A stretch of 64,000 nt of DNA from Eutrophobius brisbanensis (GTDB taxonomy: Bacteria > Pseudomonadota > Gammaproteobacteria > Eutrophobiales > Eutrophobiaceae), in the NCBI GenBank assembly GCA_038131795.1, contig JAYPQE010000003.1:62001-126000 (forward strand), written 5' to 3'. Shown here one piece after another: positions 53,245 to 63,038 of the stretch; position 1 is the stretch's first letter; each line of letters begins with the position of its first letter. The translations under genes and the position numbers were made by a program. The notes beneath the pieces are model-generated. The model searched no databases, was not told the DNA's origin, and worked only from the letters and a program-made list of their open reading frames with translations.

Positions 53245-54939
53245 CTACGCAGGTTTTTTAAGTAATATTTCAGAATAGTCCTGTTGGGTATCAATATCGA
53301 ATTCTGCTTCAGGGACTGGAACGGAAACCACAATATCTTCAAGAGCTTTTAATAGTGACTTTGCGCCCGTATCACCCGATATTTTTTTTATTTCATGAAA
53401 AACATTATCAGGAATAATGACGGGTACCCCTGTTGTGCTTCCATATTCGCTCGCAACTATTTTATCCTGGTTCTTTGTCCAAGTTTCAATGAGCGTTTCC
53501 AATTGTTGTTGTTCGATTAGAGGTTGGTCACATAATAATATCAATATGGCCTTAATACCTGGTGAAGCTGATTGTAATCCAAGCTTGAGAGACGAAGATT
53601 GCCCTGATTCCCAATCCTCATTAGTAATATTTTCTACATTATAAATGGCTATCTCTCTTTGACATTTTTTTGCCTTGGGTCCGTGAACCACAATGACTTC
53701 ATGGCAGTCCAGGGACAATGCTGTTTCAACACTTCTTTTTAACAGGCTCTTTCCATTGTATTCAAGCAGTTGTTTAAGTGCACCAAACCGGCTGGAGCCT
53801 CCGGCAGCAAGAATCAATACGGATAGTTTTTCCTTGAACCTGCTGATATCTGTTTGATCTTCTTTTTGTGAGAGGTGGCCTCCTTGTCTGTTATTGAGTA
53901 CTGCCTGAATCTCTGCAATCAGTGATAGTGCAATTTCTTCAGGTAGTTCGCCACCTATGTCAATTCCAACCGGTCCGAAAATTCTGCCTGTAATATCAGT
54001 TTTTACTTTTAACGATTTTAAGAGTTCATTTTTTCTTGCCGTCGGCCCCAGTAATCCAATGTATGGTATGGCGGTTTGTGTAAACACCTCCAAATAGTTA
54101 AGGTCATATTCAAATTTGTGTGTCATGAGTACTACAGCATTTGCATTAAATACCTCCAGGTTTTCCTGTAGCTCTTGTGGTGTGGCTTTCAAAATAGAAA
54201 TGCCGGCTGGAAATTTCTCAGGTTTTGTATAACTTTCCCGATAGTCGATTAGTGTAATTGACCACCCTAATAACATTGCCGTTTCCATAACAGGGACACT
54301 ATCTGGTCCACCGCCAACAATAATTAAATGTACAGGTGGAGTGACGAGCGAAAAGAAAACTTCAATTTCTTTTCCTTCAATATCAAGCTGTCTGTATTCA
54401 GACTGGCCGGATTTTAGAATCTCATTACAGGTTGAGTAAAAATATTCAGGTAATGGGCCGTCCTGGAGAATGGCCTGTTCGATGGTGATTAAGTGATGTG
54501 TATCTGGTTTTATATCGTTAAATTCTGATTGGTTAATGGTTGCAATGACACATTCCTGATTAAGGGATATGGCAGATTCGAGTACGGTTAATGGTGAAAA
54601 GTCATTATCAGGTGAAGCATATTCCAGCCGGATTCTGACAGCACCATTGCAGCCTAATCCCAGTCCCCAGACCAGATCTTCAGTTCCGCGCATATCATAA
54701 AAAAGTGTTTGCGACTGCTTATCCTCAAAGACCTGCATGGCGTGCTCTAACAGGTCAGCTTCAAAACAACCACCGCCCAGGAGACCATAAAAATCACCCG
54801 ATTTTGTGATCAGTAATCGAGCACCTGCCTTCCGGTAGGTTGATCCTGATGTTTCGACAATAGTGGCAAGGACAAATTCATTTTCCGATGTGCGAAGTTC
54901 ATGGAATTTATCAACGATTCCTTTGATGCTTGTATTCAT
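53245..54939 (-). CDS. XdhC/CoxI - MocA (molybdopterin cytidylyltransferase) fusion
   Basis: 564 residues in two parts. Residues about 1-340 are XdhC/CoxI (TIVETSGSTYRKAGARLLITKSGDFYGLLGGGC; a Rossmann segment near LIIVGGGPDSVPV), a chaperone that inserts the molybdenum cofactor into hydroxylases. Residues about 370-564 are a nucleotidyltransferase (LILAAGGSSRFGALKQLLEYNGKSLL) of the MocA type, which makes the CMP form of the cofactor. Fusion places synthesis and insertion on one chain. No molybdenum hydroxylase is in the window, so its client is elsewhere. Confidence 0.88.
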   Translation of the reverse strand: MNTSIKGIVDKFHELRTSENEFVLATIVETSGSTYRKAGARLLITKSGDFYGLLGGGCFEADLLEHAMQVFEDKQSQTLFYDMRGTEDLVWGLGLGCNGAVRIRLEYASPDNDFSPLTVLESAISLNQECVIATINQSEFNDIKPDTHHLITIEQAILQDGPLPEYFYSTCNEILKSGQSEYRQLDIEGKEIEVFFSLVTPPVHLIIVGGGPDSVPVMETAMLLGWSITLIDYRESYTKPEKFPAGISILKATPQELQENLEVFNANAVVLMTHKFEYDLNYLEVFTQTAIPYIGLLGPTARKNELLKSLKVKTDITGRIFGPVGIDIGGELPEEIALSLIAEIQAVLNNRQGGHLSQKEDQTDISRFKEKLSVLILAAGGSSRFGALKQLLEYNGKSLLKRSVETALSLDCHEVIVVHGPKAKKCQREIAIYNVENITNEDWESGQSSSLKLGLQSASPGIKAILILLCDQPLIEQQQLETLIETWTKNQDKIVASEYGSTTGVPVIIPDNVFHEIKKISGDTGAKSLLKALEDIVVSVPVPEAEFDIDTQQDYSEILLKKPA

Positions 54940-54970
54940 ATTGTTAGCTAATTATTCTAAATAAAGTGAG

Positions 54971-55011
54971 TCACAGAGGGTAGTGTGTTTAATTCTCTGT
55001 GTCCTCTGTGA
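54971..55011. repeat. CACAGAGG-type inverted repeat
   Basis: TCACAGAGG (54971-54979) and CCTCTGTGA (55003-55011) form a 9-bp stem between the kinase stop and the xdhC start. The sequence CACAGAGGACACAGAG (other strand) resembles short dispersed repeats common between genes. No second copy was found in the window. Confidence 0.4.
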
Positions 55012-55023
55012 TTCTAATATTAG

Positions 55024-56712
55024 TTATCCACCCAATCTCTGCAGGTCCTTCTCGGCATACTCATTTCCCTGGTTGGCAGATTTTTTATACCATTTTTTGG
55101 CCTCGATGATATTGGGGTTTATGCCTCTGCCTTTGGAATATATAACACCAAGGTTATATTGTGCATTTGGGTTTCCGGCTTCGGCTGCTTTTCTATACCA
55201 ATGATAGGCTTCTATATCATCGCGCTCCACACCTTCACCTTTTCCATACATGAAGCCCAGTACCATTTGAGCTTTGATATGGTTTTGGTCGGCGGCTTTT
55301 TTTAACCATTTATACACTTCATTGCTATCCTGATTTACACCATTGCCCTTTTGATACATTTCACCGAGGTGGTACATGGAGTTTAGATAACCTCGCTTTG
55401 CTGCACGCAGGCACCATTTATATGCCAAACGCTCATCTTTTTCTGTTCCAACACCTTTACTGTACATGGATGAAAGGGCAACCTGGGCGCCTTCATCTCC
55501 AGCTTCGGCGGCCTTTGAATACCATTCAAAGGCCTTATCAAAATTTTGTTCTACGCCTCGGCCTTTTGCATAAATAACTCCCAGATTAAATTGTGAGGTG
55601 ACATGCCCTTGATCAGCGGCCATTTTATACCATTTCATTGCCAGGATAGGGTCTTGTACTACTTCAACACCTTTTGCATACATGAATCCCAGGCTTGCCT
55701 GTGCATCAATATCTCCAAATTCCGCACTGGCCAATAACTCTTCAACTGTATTCTTATTCTTTTGTTGTACTGGTGTTGCAGTTATCGCCGGTTCCTGAGT
55801 GACTGTTTGTCGTTTGGAAAATTCAGAAAGCCATTCTGATATCGTTTGCGGTCTGTCATCGCGTTTAAAGGCCATGGCATGGTCAATGGCTTTCAATAGT
55901 GGTTCAGAGTATTTACCTTCCCCAATTTCAGTGGCCGATACATAACTGTCTCGAGAAGTAATACTAATCGCTGTACTTCTGTCTATGGCATCCGTGGGAG
56001 GGATACCTGCAATGGTTCTGAACATGGTGGCCCCCAGGGCATAAATATCGGTCCAGGGCCCCTGTTCATCCTCATTTTTATTATATTGCTCAATAGGCGC
56101 ATATCCCTTTGAAAAGATACTGGTCATGGAGTTCTTACCCTGTTCAACGGCCTGACGTGCTGAGCCAAAATCCAGCAATACCGGCTCACCGTCTACACGG
56201 ATAAAAATATTTGCCGGCTTGATGTCCCTGTGGATAAATCCATGGGCATGCACCAGTTTCAGCCCGTCGATGATGGGATACATTACAGTTTCAATATCAT
56301 CTTCCTCTAGTACTTTTCGACGGCTGAGAATTTCCTGCAGACTTTCACCTAACTCGTAATCCATCACCATATAAGCAGTATTATTCTTTTTAAAAACGTT
56401 TCTGACACGGACGATATTAGGGTGTTCAAACTGGGCCAGGGTACGGGCCTCATCAATAAATCGTTCAAGCCCCCATTCATAGCGTTCCTGGTAATCGGGG
56501 GAAATAGGCATAACGGAATCATCTGGGGCGCGGGTGGCGAGATCCACAGGCATGTATTCCTTTATTGCCACTTCATGGGCAAGATTGCGATCATAGGCGA
56601 TATAGGTGATACCAAAACCACCCTGTCCCAGGATTTCTCTAAAACCATACCAATGAAGTTCGATTCCAGGTTTCAGGGCATTGAGATGCCTGCTTTTATT
56701 ATGATCGGCCAT
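55024..56712 (-). CDS. Serine/threonine protein kinase with Sel1-like repeats
   Basis: 562 residues from ATG 56712 (a TTG 6 bp upstream is an alternative). Kinase domain about 20-290: glycine loop LGQGGFGITY, Lys in VAIKEY, catalytic HRDIKPANIF, DFG in LLDFGSARQ and APIEQY. Residues about 330-564 are six Sel1 repeats (LGFMYAKG, LGVIYAKGRGV, ...), a superhelix for protein binding. No membrane helix was seen, so it is cytoplasmic. The repeats probably select substrates. Hanks-type kinase with Sel1 fusion is uncommon but known. Confidence 0.9.
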   Translation of the reverse strand: MADHNKSRHLNALKPGIELHWYGFREILGQGGFGITYIAYDRNLAHEVAIKEYMPVDLATRAPDDSVMPISPDYQERYEWGLERFIDEARTLAQFEHPNIVRVRNVFKKNNTAYMVMDYELGESLQEILSRRKVLEEDDIETVMYPIIDGLKLVHAHGFIHRDIKPANIFIRVDGEPVLLDFGSARQAVEQGKNSMTSIFSKGYAPIEQYNKNEDEQGPWTDIYALGATMFRTIAGIPPTDAIDRSTAISITSRDSYVSATEIGEGKYSEPLLKAIDHAMAFKRDDRPQTISEWLSEFSKRQTVTQEPAITATPVQQKNKNTVEELLASAEFGDIDAQASLGFMYAKGVEVVQDPILAMKWYKMAADQGHVTSQFNLGVIYAKGRGVEQNFDKAFEWYSKAAEAGDEGAQVALSSMYSKGVGTEKDERLAYKWCLRAAKRGYLNSMYHLGEMYQKGNGVNQDSNEVYKWLKKAADQNHIKAQMVLGFMYGKGEGVERDDIEAYHWYRKAAEAGNPNAQYNLGVIYSKGRGINPNIIEAKKWYKKSANQGNEYAEKDLQRLGG

Positions 56713-56901
56713 TTTCAACGGATTTCGTCAGGAATTTCCATTAATACAATAATTTACCCTGATATCGTAATACTGAAACATAGAAAGGTGAATGTTATTT
56801 TCGTCCAGTTAAAGTGTTATTGGTTTATGGTATAAATTTTTCTTTAAATGCAAGGGCTTACGATAAAATCCAGATCAAGATTAAAGTAACTTGATTGGAT
56901 A

Positions 56902-57243
56902 TCAGACAAAAATTTGCTTGTCAGTTACTTTGAAAGTGATTTGTTTTAAAGACTGTCCCTGGCAGGGGCCGGCAACACAATATCCATCCTCAGGCCTGAA
57001 TAATGCCCCATGCGTCGCACATTGAATGAGTGAGTTAGATTCATCTAAAAACTGATCTGGTACCCAATCCAGGGGGGTTCCCACATGTGGACAGCGGTTT
57101 TCATATATAAAAAGCCTGTCATCCATTTTTAAAACGATTATTCTCCTGGCCTGCGCTTCATGTTCGATGGTAAATCCTTTGGCGCTATCGGGTGGTATAT
57201 CTTCGATTGAGCACAGCACTGTTGAATTTTGATTTTTTTTCAT
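56902..57243 (-). CDS. Rieske [2Fe-2S] ferredoxin-like protein
   Basis: 113 residues from ATG 57243; a TTG 48 bp upstream would add a non-homologous lead. Cluster ligands are CPHVGTPL (Cys and His) and CATHGALF (Cys and His), the Rieske pattern. No signal peptide: a cytoplasmic electron carrier, as in NirD or BphF-like proteins. Partner unknown. Confidence 0.85.
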   Translation of the reverse strand: MKKNQNSTVLCSIEDIPPDSAKGFTIEHEAQARRIIVLKMDDRLFIYENRCPHVGTPLDWVPDQFLDESNSLIQCATHGALFRPEDGYCVAGPCQGQSLKQITFKVTDKQIFV

Positions 57244-57423
57244 CGTTTTTTTCGTTTCGTCATAGACACGAAATGGTGATTTTAAGTACAATTTTACCTC
57301 ATCTCATTAACGGGAGTTAATCATCATGATAACTCCCGTTTTGTATGTCTGTTGATTATTTGTATCAACACACATTAATAAGGTTGAAACATTACCAGAT
57401 ATTTATCGATTCAGGAGAATTGT

Positions 57424-58560
57424 GTGGGTCACTCTGCCCTGTTAGCGTTGGAAGATGGAAGTTTGTTTTATGGTCAGTCCATTGGTTGTATGGGGAAGAC
57501 CATTGGTGAAGTGGTATTTAATACCTCAATGACAGGCTATCAGGAGATCCTCACCGACCCATCGTATTATCAGCAACTCGTTACAATGACCTACCCACAT
57601 ATTGGTAACGTGGGTGTCAATTCGGAAGATGTAGAGTCCGATAAAGTATATGCCAGCGGATTAATCATTAAACAACTTCCCCTGGCAACCAGTAACTGGC
57701 GGTCTTCACAAACTCTATCCAGTTATCTTCAGGACAATGATATTGTCGCTATCGCAGATATTGATACCCGCAGATTAACGTCCTTGCTTCGAAATAAAGG
57801 TGCTCAGAATGGTTGTATTATGGCCGGGACAGAACTGGACGCAGAAAAAGCGGTGGCTGCTGCCAGGGCATTTCCCGGACTCAAAGGGATGGATCTTGCG
57901 AAAGAAGTGACCACATCTAATGGTTATGACTGGACAGAAGGCACCTGGTCTCTCAATACCAAAATCAAGGGTGCGCAAAACTCAACCAGCTCTTTTCATG
58001 TCATCGCGTATGATTTTGGTGTAAAGAAAAATATTCTCAGAATACTTGTGGAGTTGGGTTGCACTGTGACCGTGGTACCTGCGACCACCAGCGCCAGGGA
58101 TGTAATCAATGAAAAACCTGATGGAATCTTCCTGTCCAATGGTCCGGGTGATCCGGATCCATGCCAGTACGCTATTGATGCAATCCGGGAGTTTTTGACA
58201 ACTGATATCCCTGTCTTTGGGATATGTCTGGGACACCAGCTATTATCATTGGCGGCAGGTGCCAGGACTGAAAAAATGAAGTTTGGACATCATGGGGCGA
58301 ATCATCCGGTCCAGGATCTAAGAGACAACCGGGTACTGATTACCAGTCAGAACCATGGATTTGCAGTGGATGAAAGTTCTCTACCCTCAGTACTGACAGC
58401 AACTCACCGTTCGTTATTTGATGGTTCGTTACAGGGAGTCAGGCATACCAATGCACCTGCCTTTGGTTTTCAGGGGCACCCGGAAGCAAGTCCAGGACCG
58501 CACGACATTTTATATTTATTTGATGACTTCATAGCCAATATGCAAGCCAGGAAGTCCTAA
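57424..58560 (+). CDS. carA: Carbamoyl-phosphate synthase small subunit
   Basis: 378 residues from a GTG behind AGGAG. Glutaminase subunit feeding ammonia to CarB for arginine and pyrimidine synthesis. Catalytic Cys in FGICLGHQLLSLAAG, with His and Glu in GHPEASPGPHD. Confidence 0.98.
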   Translation: MGHSALLALEDGSLFYGQSIGCMGKTIGEVVFNTSMTGYQEILTDPSYYQQLVTMTYPHIGNVGVNSEDVESDKVYASGLIIKQLPLATSNWRSSQTLSSYLQDNDIVAIADIDTRRLTSLLRNKGAQNGCIMAGTELDAEKAVAAARAFPGLKGMDLAKEVTTSNGYDWTEGTWSLNTKIKGAQNSTSSFHVIAYDFGVKKNILRILVELGCTVTVVPATTSARDVINEKPDGIFLSNGPGDPDPCQYAIDAIREFLTTDIPVFGICLGHQLLSLAAGARTEKMKFGHHGANHPVQDLRDNRVLITSQNHGFAVDESSLPSVLTATHRSLFDGSLQGVRHTNAPAFGFQGHPEASPGPHDILYLFDDFIANMQARKS

Positions 58561-58574
58561 CTACAGAATTAATC

Positions 58575-61500
58575 ATGCCGAAAAGAACAGATATAAAAAG
58601 TGTATTAATTATCGGAGCAGGACCCATTGTAATTGGTCAGGCATGTGAGTTTGATTATTCCGGAGCTCAGGCCTGTAAGGCATTAAAGGAAGAGGGCTAC
58701 CGGGTGATCCTGGTGAACTCAAATCCCGCCACCATTATGACTGATCCGGATATGGCTGATGCGACCTATATAGAACCGGTCCATTGGCAGATAGTTGAAC
58801 GTATCATCGAGAAAGAAAGGCCTGACGTTATCCTGCCAACAATGGGAGGACAAACGGGACTGAATTGTGCGCTGGATCTGGCACGTGAGGGTGTGCTTGA
58901 AAAATATTCTGTAGAACTAATCGGCGCTACAAAAGAGGCAATTGATAAAGCAGAAGACAGAGAAAAATTTCGAGATGCTATGCAAAAAATTGGCCTGGAA
59001 ATGCCCATGTCAATGCTGGCACATGATATGGATGAAGCCAGGGCGGCGATGCAGGAAATTGGGTTTCCCATCATTATAAGGCCCTCTTTTACACTAGGGG
59101 GGACGGGGGGAGGTATCGCCTACAATAAAGAAGAATACATCGATATTTGTGAACGTGGACTGGATGCCTCACCAACCAACGAAATACTGGTAGAACAATC
59201 CATAATCGGCTGGAAAGAGTTTGAAATGGAAGTGGTTAGGGACAACAAGGACAACTGCATCATAGTGTGTGCTATTGAGAATCTAGATCCCATGGGAATG
59301 CACACCGGAGATTCAATCACGGTCGCCCCGTCCCAAACATTAACTGATAAGGAATATCAGATCATGCGTAATGCCTCCATTGCTGTATTACGTGAAATTG
59401 GTGTTGATACCGGGGGATCAAATGTTCAATTTGCCGTGGATCCCGATACCGGAAAACTGGTCATTATTGAAATGAATCCAAGGGTATCACGATCTTCTGC
59501 ACTGGCTTCCAAGGCAACTGGTTTTCCCATTGCCAAAGTCGCGGCAAAGTTGGCAGTTGGATATACCCTGGATGAACTACAAAATGAAATTACTGGAGGA
59601 AAAACACCTGCCTCGTTTGAACCCACAATTGATTATGTTGTCACCAAAATTCCACGTTTTACTTTTGAAAAATTTCCGCAGGCCGAAGATCGCATCTCTA
59701 CACAAATGAAATCTGTTGGTGAAGTAATGGCAATGGGAAGGACGTTCCAGGAATCTTTGCAAAAGGCTTTGAGGGGACTGGAAACAGGAATAGATGGTTT
59801 TGTTGAACAAGTTGATCTTAATGAAGCAGATGCAGAAGATGTGGTTAGAATCGGTATCAGCAACACACGATCTGATCGTTTATTGTATGTTGGAGATGCT
59901 TTCAGGGCAGGCCTGTCAATTGAAGAAATACATTCAATCACTCACATTGACCTCTGGTTTCTTGCCCAGATACAGGATCTGATTCTAGAAGAACAAAAAT
60001 TAATATCATCCAAATCAGATGCCTTATCTAAGGAGGATTTGTCCAGTCTGAAAAGAAAGGGTTTTGCAGATTCACGAATTGCCAATTTGATGAATATTAA
60101 AGAAGCCACTGTAAGAGAATGGCGTAATAAGTTTGAGATTTTTCCCGTATATAAACGTGTTGATTCCTGCGCCGCTGAATTTGCTACAACCACGGCCTAT
60201 ATGTATTCCACATATGATGAGGAGTGTGAGGCAAACCCCAGTGACAATAAAAAAATTATTATATTAGGTGGGGGACCAAACCGTATCGGCCAGGGGATTG
60301 AGTTTGATTATTGTTGTGTGCAGGCTGCCCTGGCAATGAAAGAGGCCGGTTACGAGTCAATCATGATTAATTGTAATCCCGAGACGGTATCAACCGATTA
60401 TGATATTTCTGATCGATTGTATTTTGAGCCATTGACCCTGGAGGACGTCCTTGAGGTTATCAGGATAGAGAAGCCGCAAGGGGTAATCGTGCAGTTTGGC
60501 GGTCAGACACCTCTGAAACTCGCTAGAGACCTGGAGGCAGCCGGTGCACCCATAATTGGAACGTCACCTGACTCCATTGACCTGGCCGAGGACAGGGAGC
60601 GGTTCCAGAAATTTCTCAATGAGCTGGGATTATTGCAGCCACCAAACAGGACCGCCAGGACCAGTGAGGATGCAGTCAAGCTGGCAGATGAAATAGGATA
60701 TCCATTGGTGGTCAGGCCGTCTTATGTCCTGGGTGGTCGTGCCATGGAAATTGTCTATTCTGTAGATGACCTGCGTAATTATATGAATGTCGCTGTATCT
60801 GTATCTAATGAATCACCTGTATTACTCGATAAGTTTCTAAATAATGCCATAGAAGTTGATGTAGATGCAGTATCGGATGGTCAAGAGGTCATCATCGGTG
60901 GTGTAATGGAACATATAGAACAGGCGGGGGTGCATTCAGGTGATTCAGCCTGTTCATTACCACCTTATAGTCTGGAAGATTCTGTTCAGGAAGAATTATC
61001 CAAACAGGTCACCGAGATGGCAAAAGGACTGAAAGTAAAAGGACTTATGAATACACAATTTGCTATTCAAGATGGGAAAATATTTGTACTGGAGGTCAAT
61101 CCCCGCGCTTCCCGTACTGTCCCTTACGTCTCCAAGGCCACCAGCGTGCCGTTGGCAAAAATTGCGGCAAAATGTATGGTTGATATTGCTCTGCAAGAAC
61201 AATCGCCTATAGCTAGTAACGCACCCGATTATTTCTCGGTTAAAGAAGCCGTTTTCCCCTTCCTGAAATTCCCGGAAGTTGATCCCTTACTGGGGCCTGA
61301 AATGAAATCCACTGGAGAAGTAATGGGAGTTGGAAGAAGTTTTGGAGAGGCCTATGCAAAAGCGCAATTGGGTGCCGGGACAAAAATACCTAAAGGTGGA
61401 CTGGCCTTTATCAGTGTGCGGGATATAGATAAACCAAAGGCACAAGAAATTGCAGGTGATCTCAGTAAACTAGGATTTAAGATTTGTGCAACACACGGGA

Positions 61501-61796
61501 CAGCTAAAGCGATACGTGATGCAGGCGTTGAGTGTATTGGGGTCAATAAAGTCAGGGAGGGACAGCCCCATATTGTAGACATGCTGAAAAATGATGAAAT
61601 TAATCTGATAATCAATACTACAAAAGGTAAGCAAGCCGTTGCTGATTCATATTCCATTAGGCGATCAGCCCTGCAGCACAAGGTTTTTTATACCACGACG
61701 ATTGCCGGTGCTACTGCAACTGTAAATGCACTTGAATGTCTTGACTTAAGCAATGTCTTTTGTTTACAGGAATTACATATAGGGGCGAATAAATGA
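58575..61796 (+). CDS. carB: Carbamoyl-phosphate synthase large subunit
   Basis: 1073 residues, usual length. Two homologous ATP-grasp halves (GAGPIVIGQACEFDYSGAQA at 14-33; GGGPNRIGQGIEFDYCCVQAA near 566-586) and a C-terminal allosteric MGS-like domain. 14 bp after carA; overlaps greA by 4 bp. Confidence 0.99.
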   Translation: MPKRTDIKSVLIIGAGPIVIGQACEFDYSGAQACKALKEEGYRVILVNSNPATIMTDPDMADATYIEPVHWQIVERIIEKERPDVILPTMGGQTGLNCALDLAREGVLEKYSVELIGATKEAIDKAEDREKFRDAMQKIGLEMPMSMLAHDMDEARAAMQEIGFPIIIRPSFTLGGTGGGIAYNKEEYIDICERGLDASPTNEILVEQSIIGWKEFEMEVVRDNKDNCIIVCAIENLDPMGMHTGDSITVAPSQTLTDKEYQIMRNASIAVLREIGVDTGGSNVQFAVDPDTGKLVIIEMNPRVSRSSALASKATGFPIAKVAAKLAVGYTLDELQNEITGGKTPASFEPTIDYVVTKIPRFTFEKFPQAEDRISTQMKSVGEVMAMGRTFQESLQKALRGLETGIDGFVEQVDLNEADAEDVVRIGISNTRSDRLLYVGDAFRAGLSIEEIHSITHIDLWFLAQIQDLILEEQKLISSKSDALSKEDLSSLKRKGFADSRIANLMNIKEATVREWRNKFEIFPVYKRVDSCAAEFATTTAYMYSTYDEECEANPSDNKKIIILGGGPNRIGQGIEFDYCCVQAALAMKEAGYESIMINCNPETVSTDYDISDRLYFEPLTLEDVLEVIRIEKPQGVIVQFGGQTPLKLARDLEAAGAPIIGTSPDSIDLAEDRERFQKFLNELGLLQPPNRTARTSEDAVKLADEIGYPLVVRPSYVLGGRAMEIVYSVDDLRNYMNVAVSVSNESPVLLDKFLNNAIEVDVDAVSDGQEVIIGGVMEHIEQAGVHSGDSACSLPPYSLEDSVQEELSKQVTEMAKGLKVKGLMNTQFAIQDGKIFVLEVNPRASRTVPYVSKATSVPLAKIAAKCMVDIALQEQSPIASNAPDYFSVKEAVFPFLKFPEVDPLLGPEMKSTGEVMGVGRSFGEAYAKAQLGAGTKIPKGGLAFISVRDIDKPKAQEIAGDLSKLGFKICATHGTAKAIRDAGVECIGVNKVREGQPHIVDMLKNDEINLIINTTKGKQAVADSYSIRRSALQHKVFYTTTIAGATATVNALECLDLSNVFCLQELHIGANK

Positions 61797-62266
61797 GTAC
61801 TCCATTAACTTCAAAAGGTGCTGACAGGCTGAGAGAGGTGTTACATAAACTCAAAACAGTGGACAGGCCGAAGATCATTGAGGCCATAGCAGAAGCCCGT
61901 AGTCATGGCGATCTAAGTGAAAATGCCGAATATCATGCTGCCAAAGAACAACAGGGCTTTATAGAGGGCAGAATTGCTTCTCTGGAATCCGTTCTCTCAA
62001 CCGCACAGATTATTGATGTGGCCACAATTGATGCTGGTGAGAAGGTGGTTTTTGGTGCGACGGTTAAATTAGTTAATTTGGAAAATGATAATGAAGTCGT
62101 CTATCAGATTGTTGGTGAAGAGGAATCAGATATTAATATGGGCCTGGTTTCCGTATCTTCTCCGATTGCAAAGGCATTAATTAGCAGGGAGATGGGAGAT
62201 GTTGTTGAAGTTAATGCCCCGGGCGGTATCGTTGAATATGAGATCCTCGAAATCAAATATGTATGA
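61793..62266 (+). CDS. greA: Transcription elongation factor GreA
   Basis: 157 residues. Coiled-coil hairpin with the acidic tip (RSHGDLSENAEYHAAKEQQGFIEGRI) that triggers RNA cleavage by stalled polymerase, then an FKBP-like C-terminus. ATGA overlap with carB, the conserved carB-greA pairing. Confidence 0.98.
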   Translation: MSTPLTSKGADRLREVLHKLKTVDRPKIIEAIAEARSHGDLSENAEYHAAKEQQGFIEGRIASLESVLSTAQIIDVATIDAGEKVVFGATVKLVNLENDNEVVYQIVGEEESDINMGLVSVSSPIAKALISREMGDVVEVNAPGGIVEYEILEIKYV

Positions 62267-62305
62267 TGTAACAACCTATAACTAGCGACAAGCAGGTGCC
62301 TGTTA

Positions 62306-62917
62306 ATGAAACGTAACAAGGCATGGTTACAACGCCAGCAAAAAGACCCCTATGTAAAAAGTGCAAAAAAGCAGAATTACCGTTCGCGCGCGGTCTATAA
62401 ATTAAAGGAAATAGACGAAAAGGACAGCTTGTTCAGGCCTGGTATGTTTGTGCTGGATCTAGGTGCTGCCCCCGGTGGTTGGAGTCAGTATGCTGCAAAA
62501 AAAATTAAACCCGCAGGCAAGGTGATTGCAATTGATCGATTGCAAATGCAGGCGATCCGGGGGGTTGAGTTTATTTTGGGCGATATTCTTGATAAAGAGA
62601 CCATTGAGCATTGTCTCTCATTTACTGCTGATAAGGCATTTGACCTTGTAATTTCAGATATTGCCCCCAATTTAACAGGTATCAGGGATACAGATGAGGC
62701 CCGGACTGAAGAACTAACAATGTTGGTCGTTCAGATTACATCCCAGGTCATAAAACCAGGAGGGGATTTATTAATCAAAACCTTCGAAGGCAGCTTATCT
62801 GGAACATTGAAAGTGGAATTATCATCTAAATTTCAAAAGGTTACAGTAAGAAAGCCCCGTGCGTCCAGAGATAGTTCTCGGGAGTTTTATATGCTGGCAA
62901 GAGGATATGGGATATAA
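62306..62917 (+). CDS. rlmE: 23S rRNA 2'-O-methyltransferase RlmE (FtsJ/RrmJ)
   Basis: 203 residues. SAM motif FVLDLGAAPGGWSQYA (about 48-63), catalytic K-D-K-E set visible as Lys in SRAVYKLKEID, Asp in VISDIAPN, Lys in LLIKTFEG and Glu in SREFYMLARG. Modifies U2552 of 23S rRNA in the A-loop. Directly precedes ftsH, as in E. coli. Confidence 0.97.
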   Translation: MKRNKAWLQRQQKDPYVKSAKKQNYRSRAVYKLKEIDEKDSLFRPGMFVLDLGAAPGGWSQYAAKKIKPAGKVIAIDRLQMQAIRGVEFILGDILDKETIEHCLSFTADKAFDLVISDIAPNLTGIRDTDEARTEELTMLVVQITSQVIKPGGDLLIKTFEGSLSGTLKVELSSKFQKVTVRKPRASRDSSREFYMLARGYGI

Positions 62918-63038
62918 TCTGCTGACAATTACAGCTGAGATTAATTAAGATACATATTAATTGACTGGCCAACCGAATTTTTCCGTCCTATTCCTGGTCA
63001 AACAACCCATAAAACCCGAAATATTTTAAGGAGAAAAA

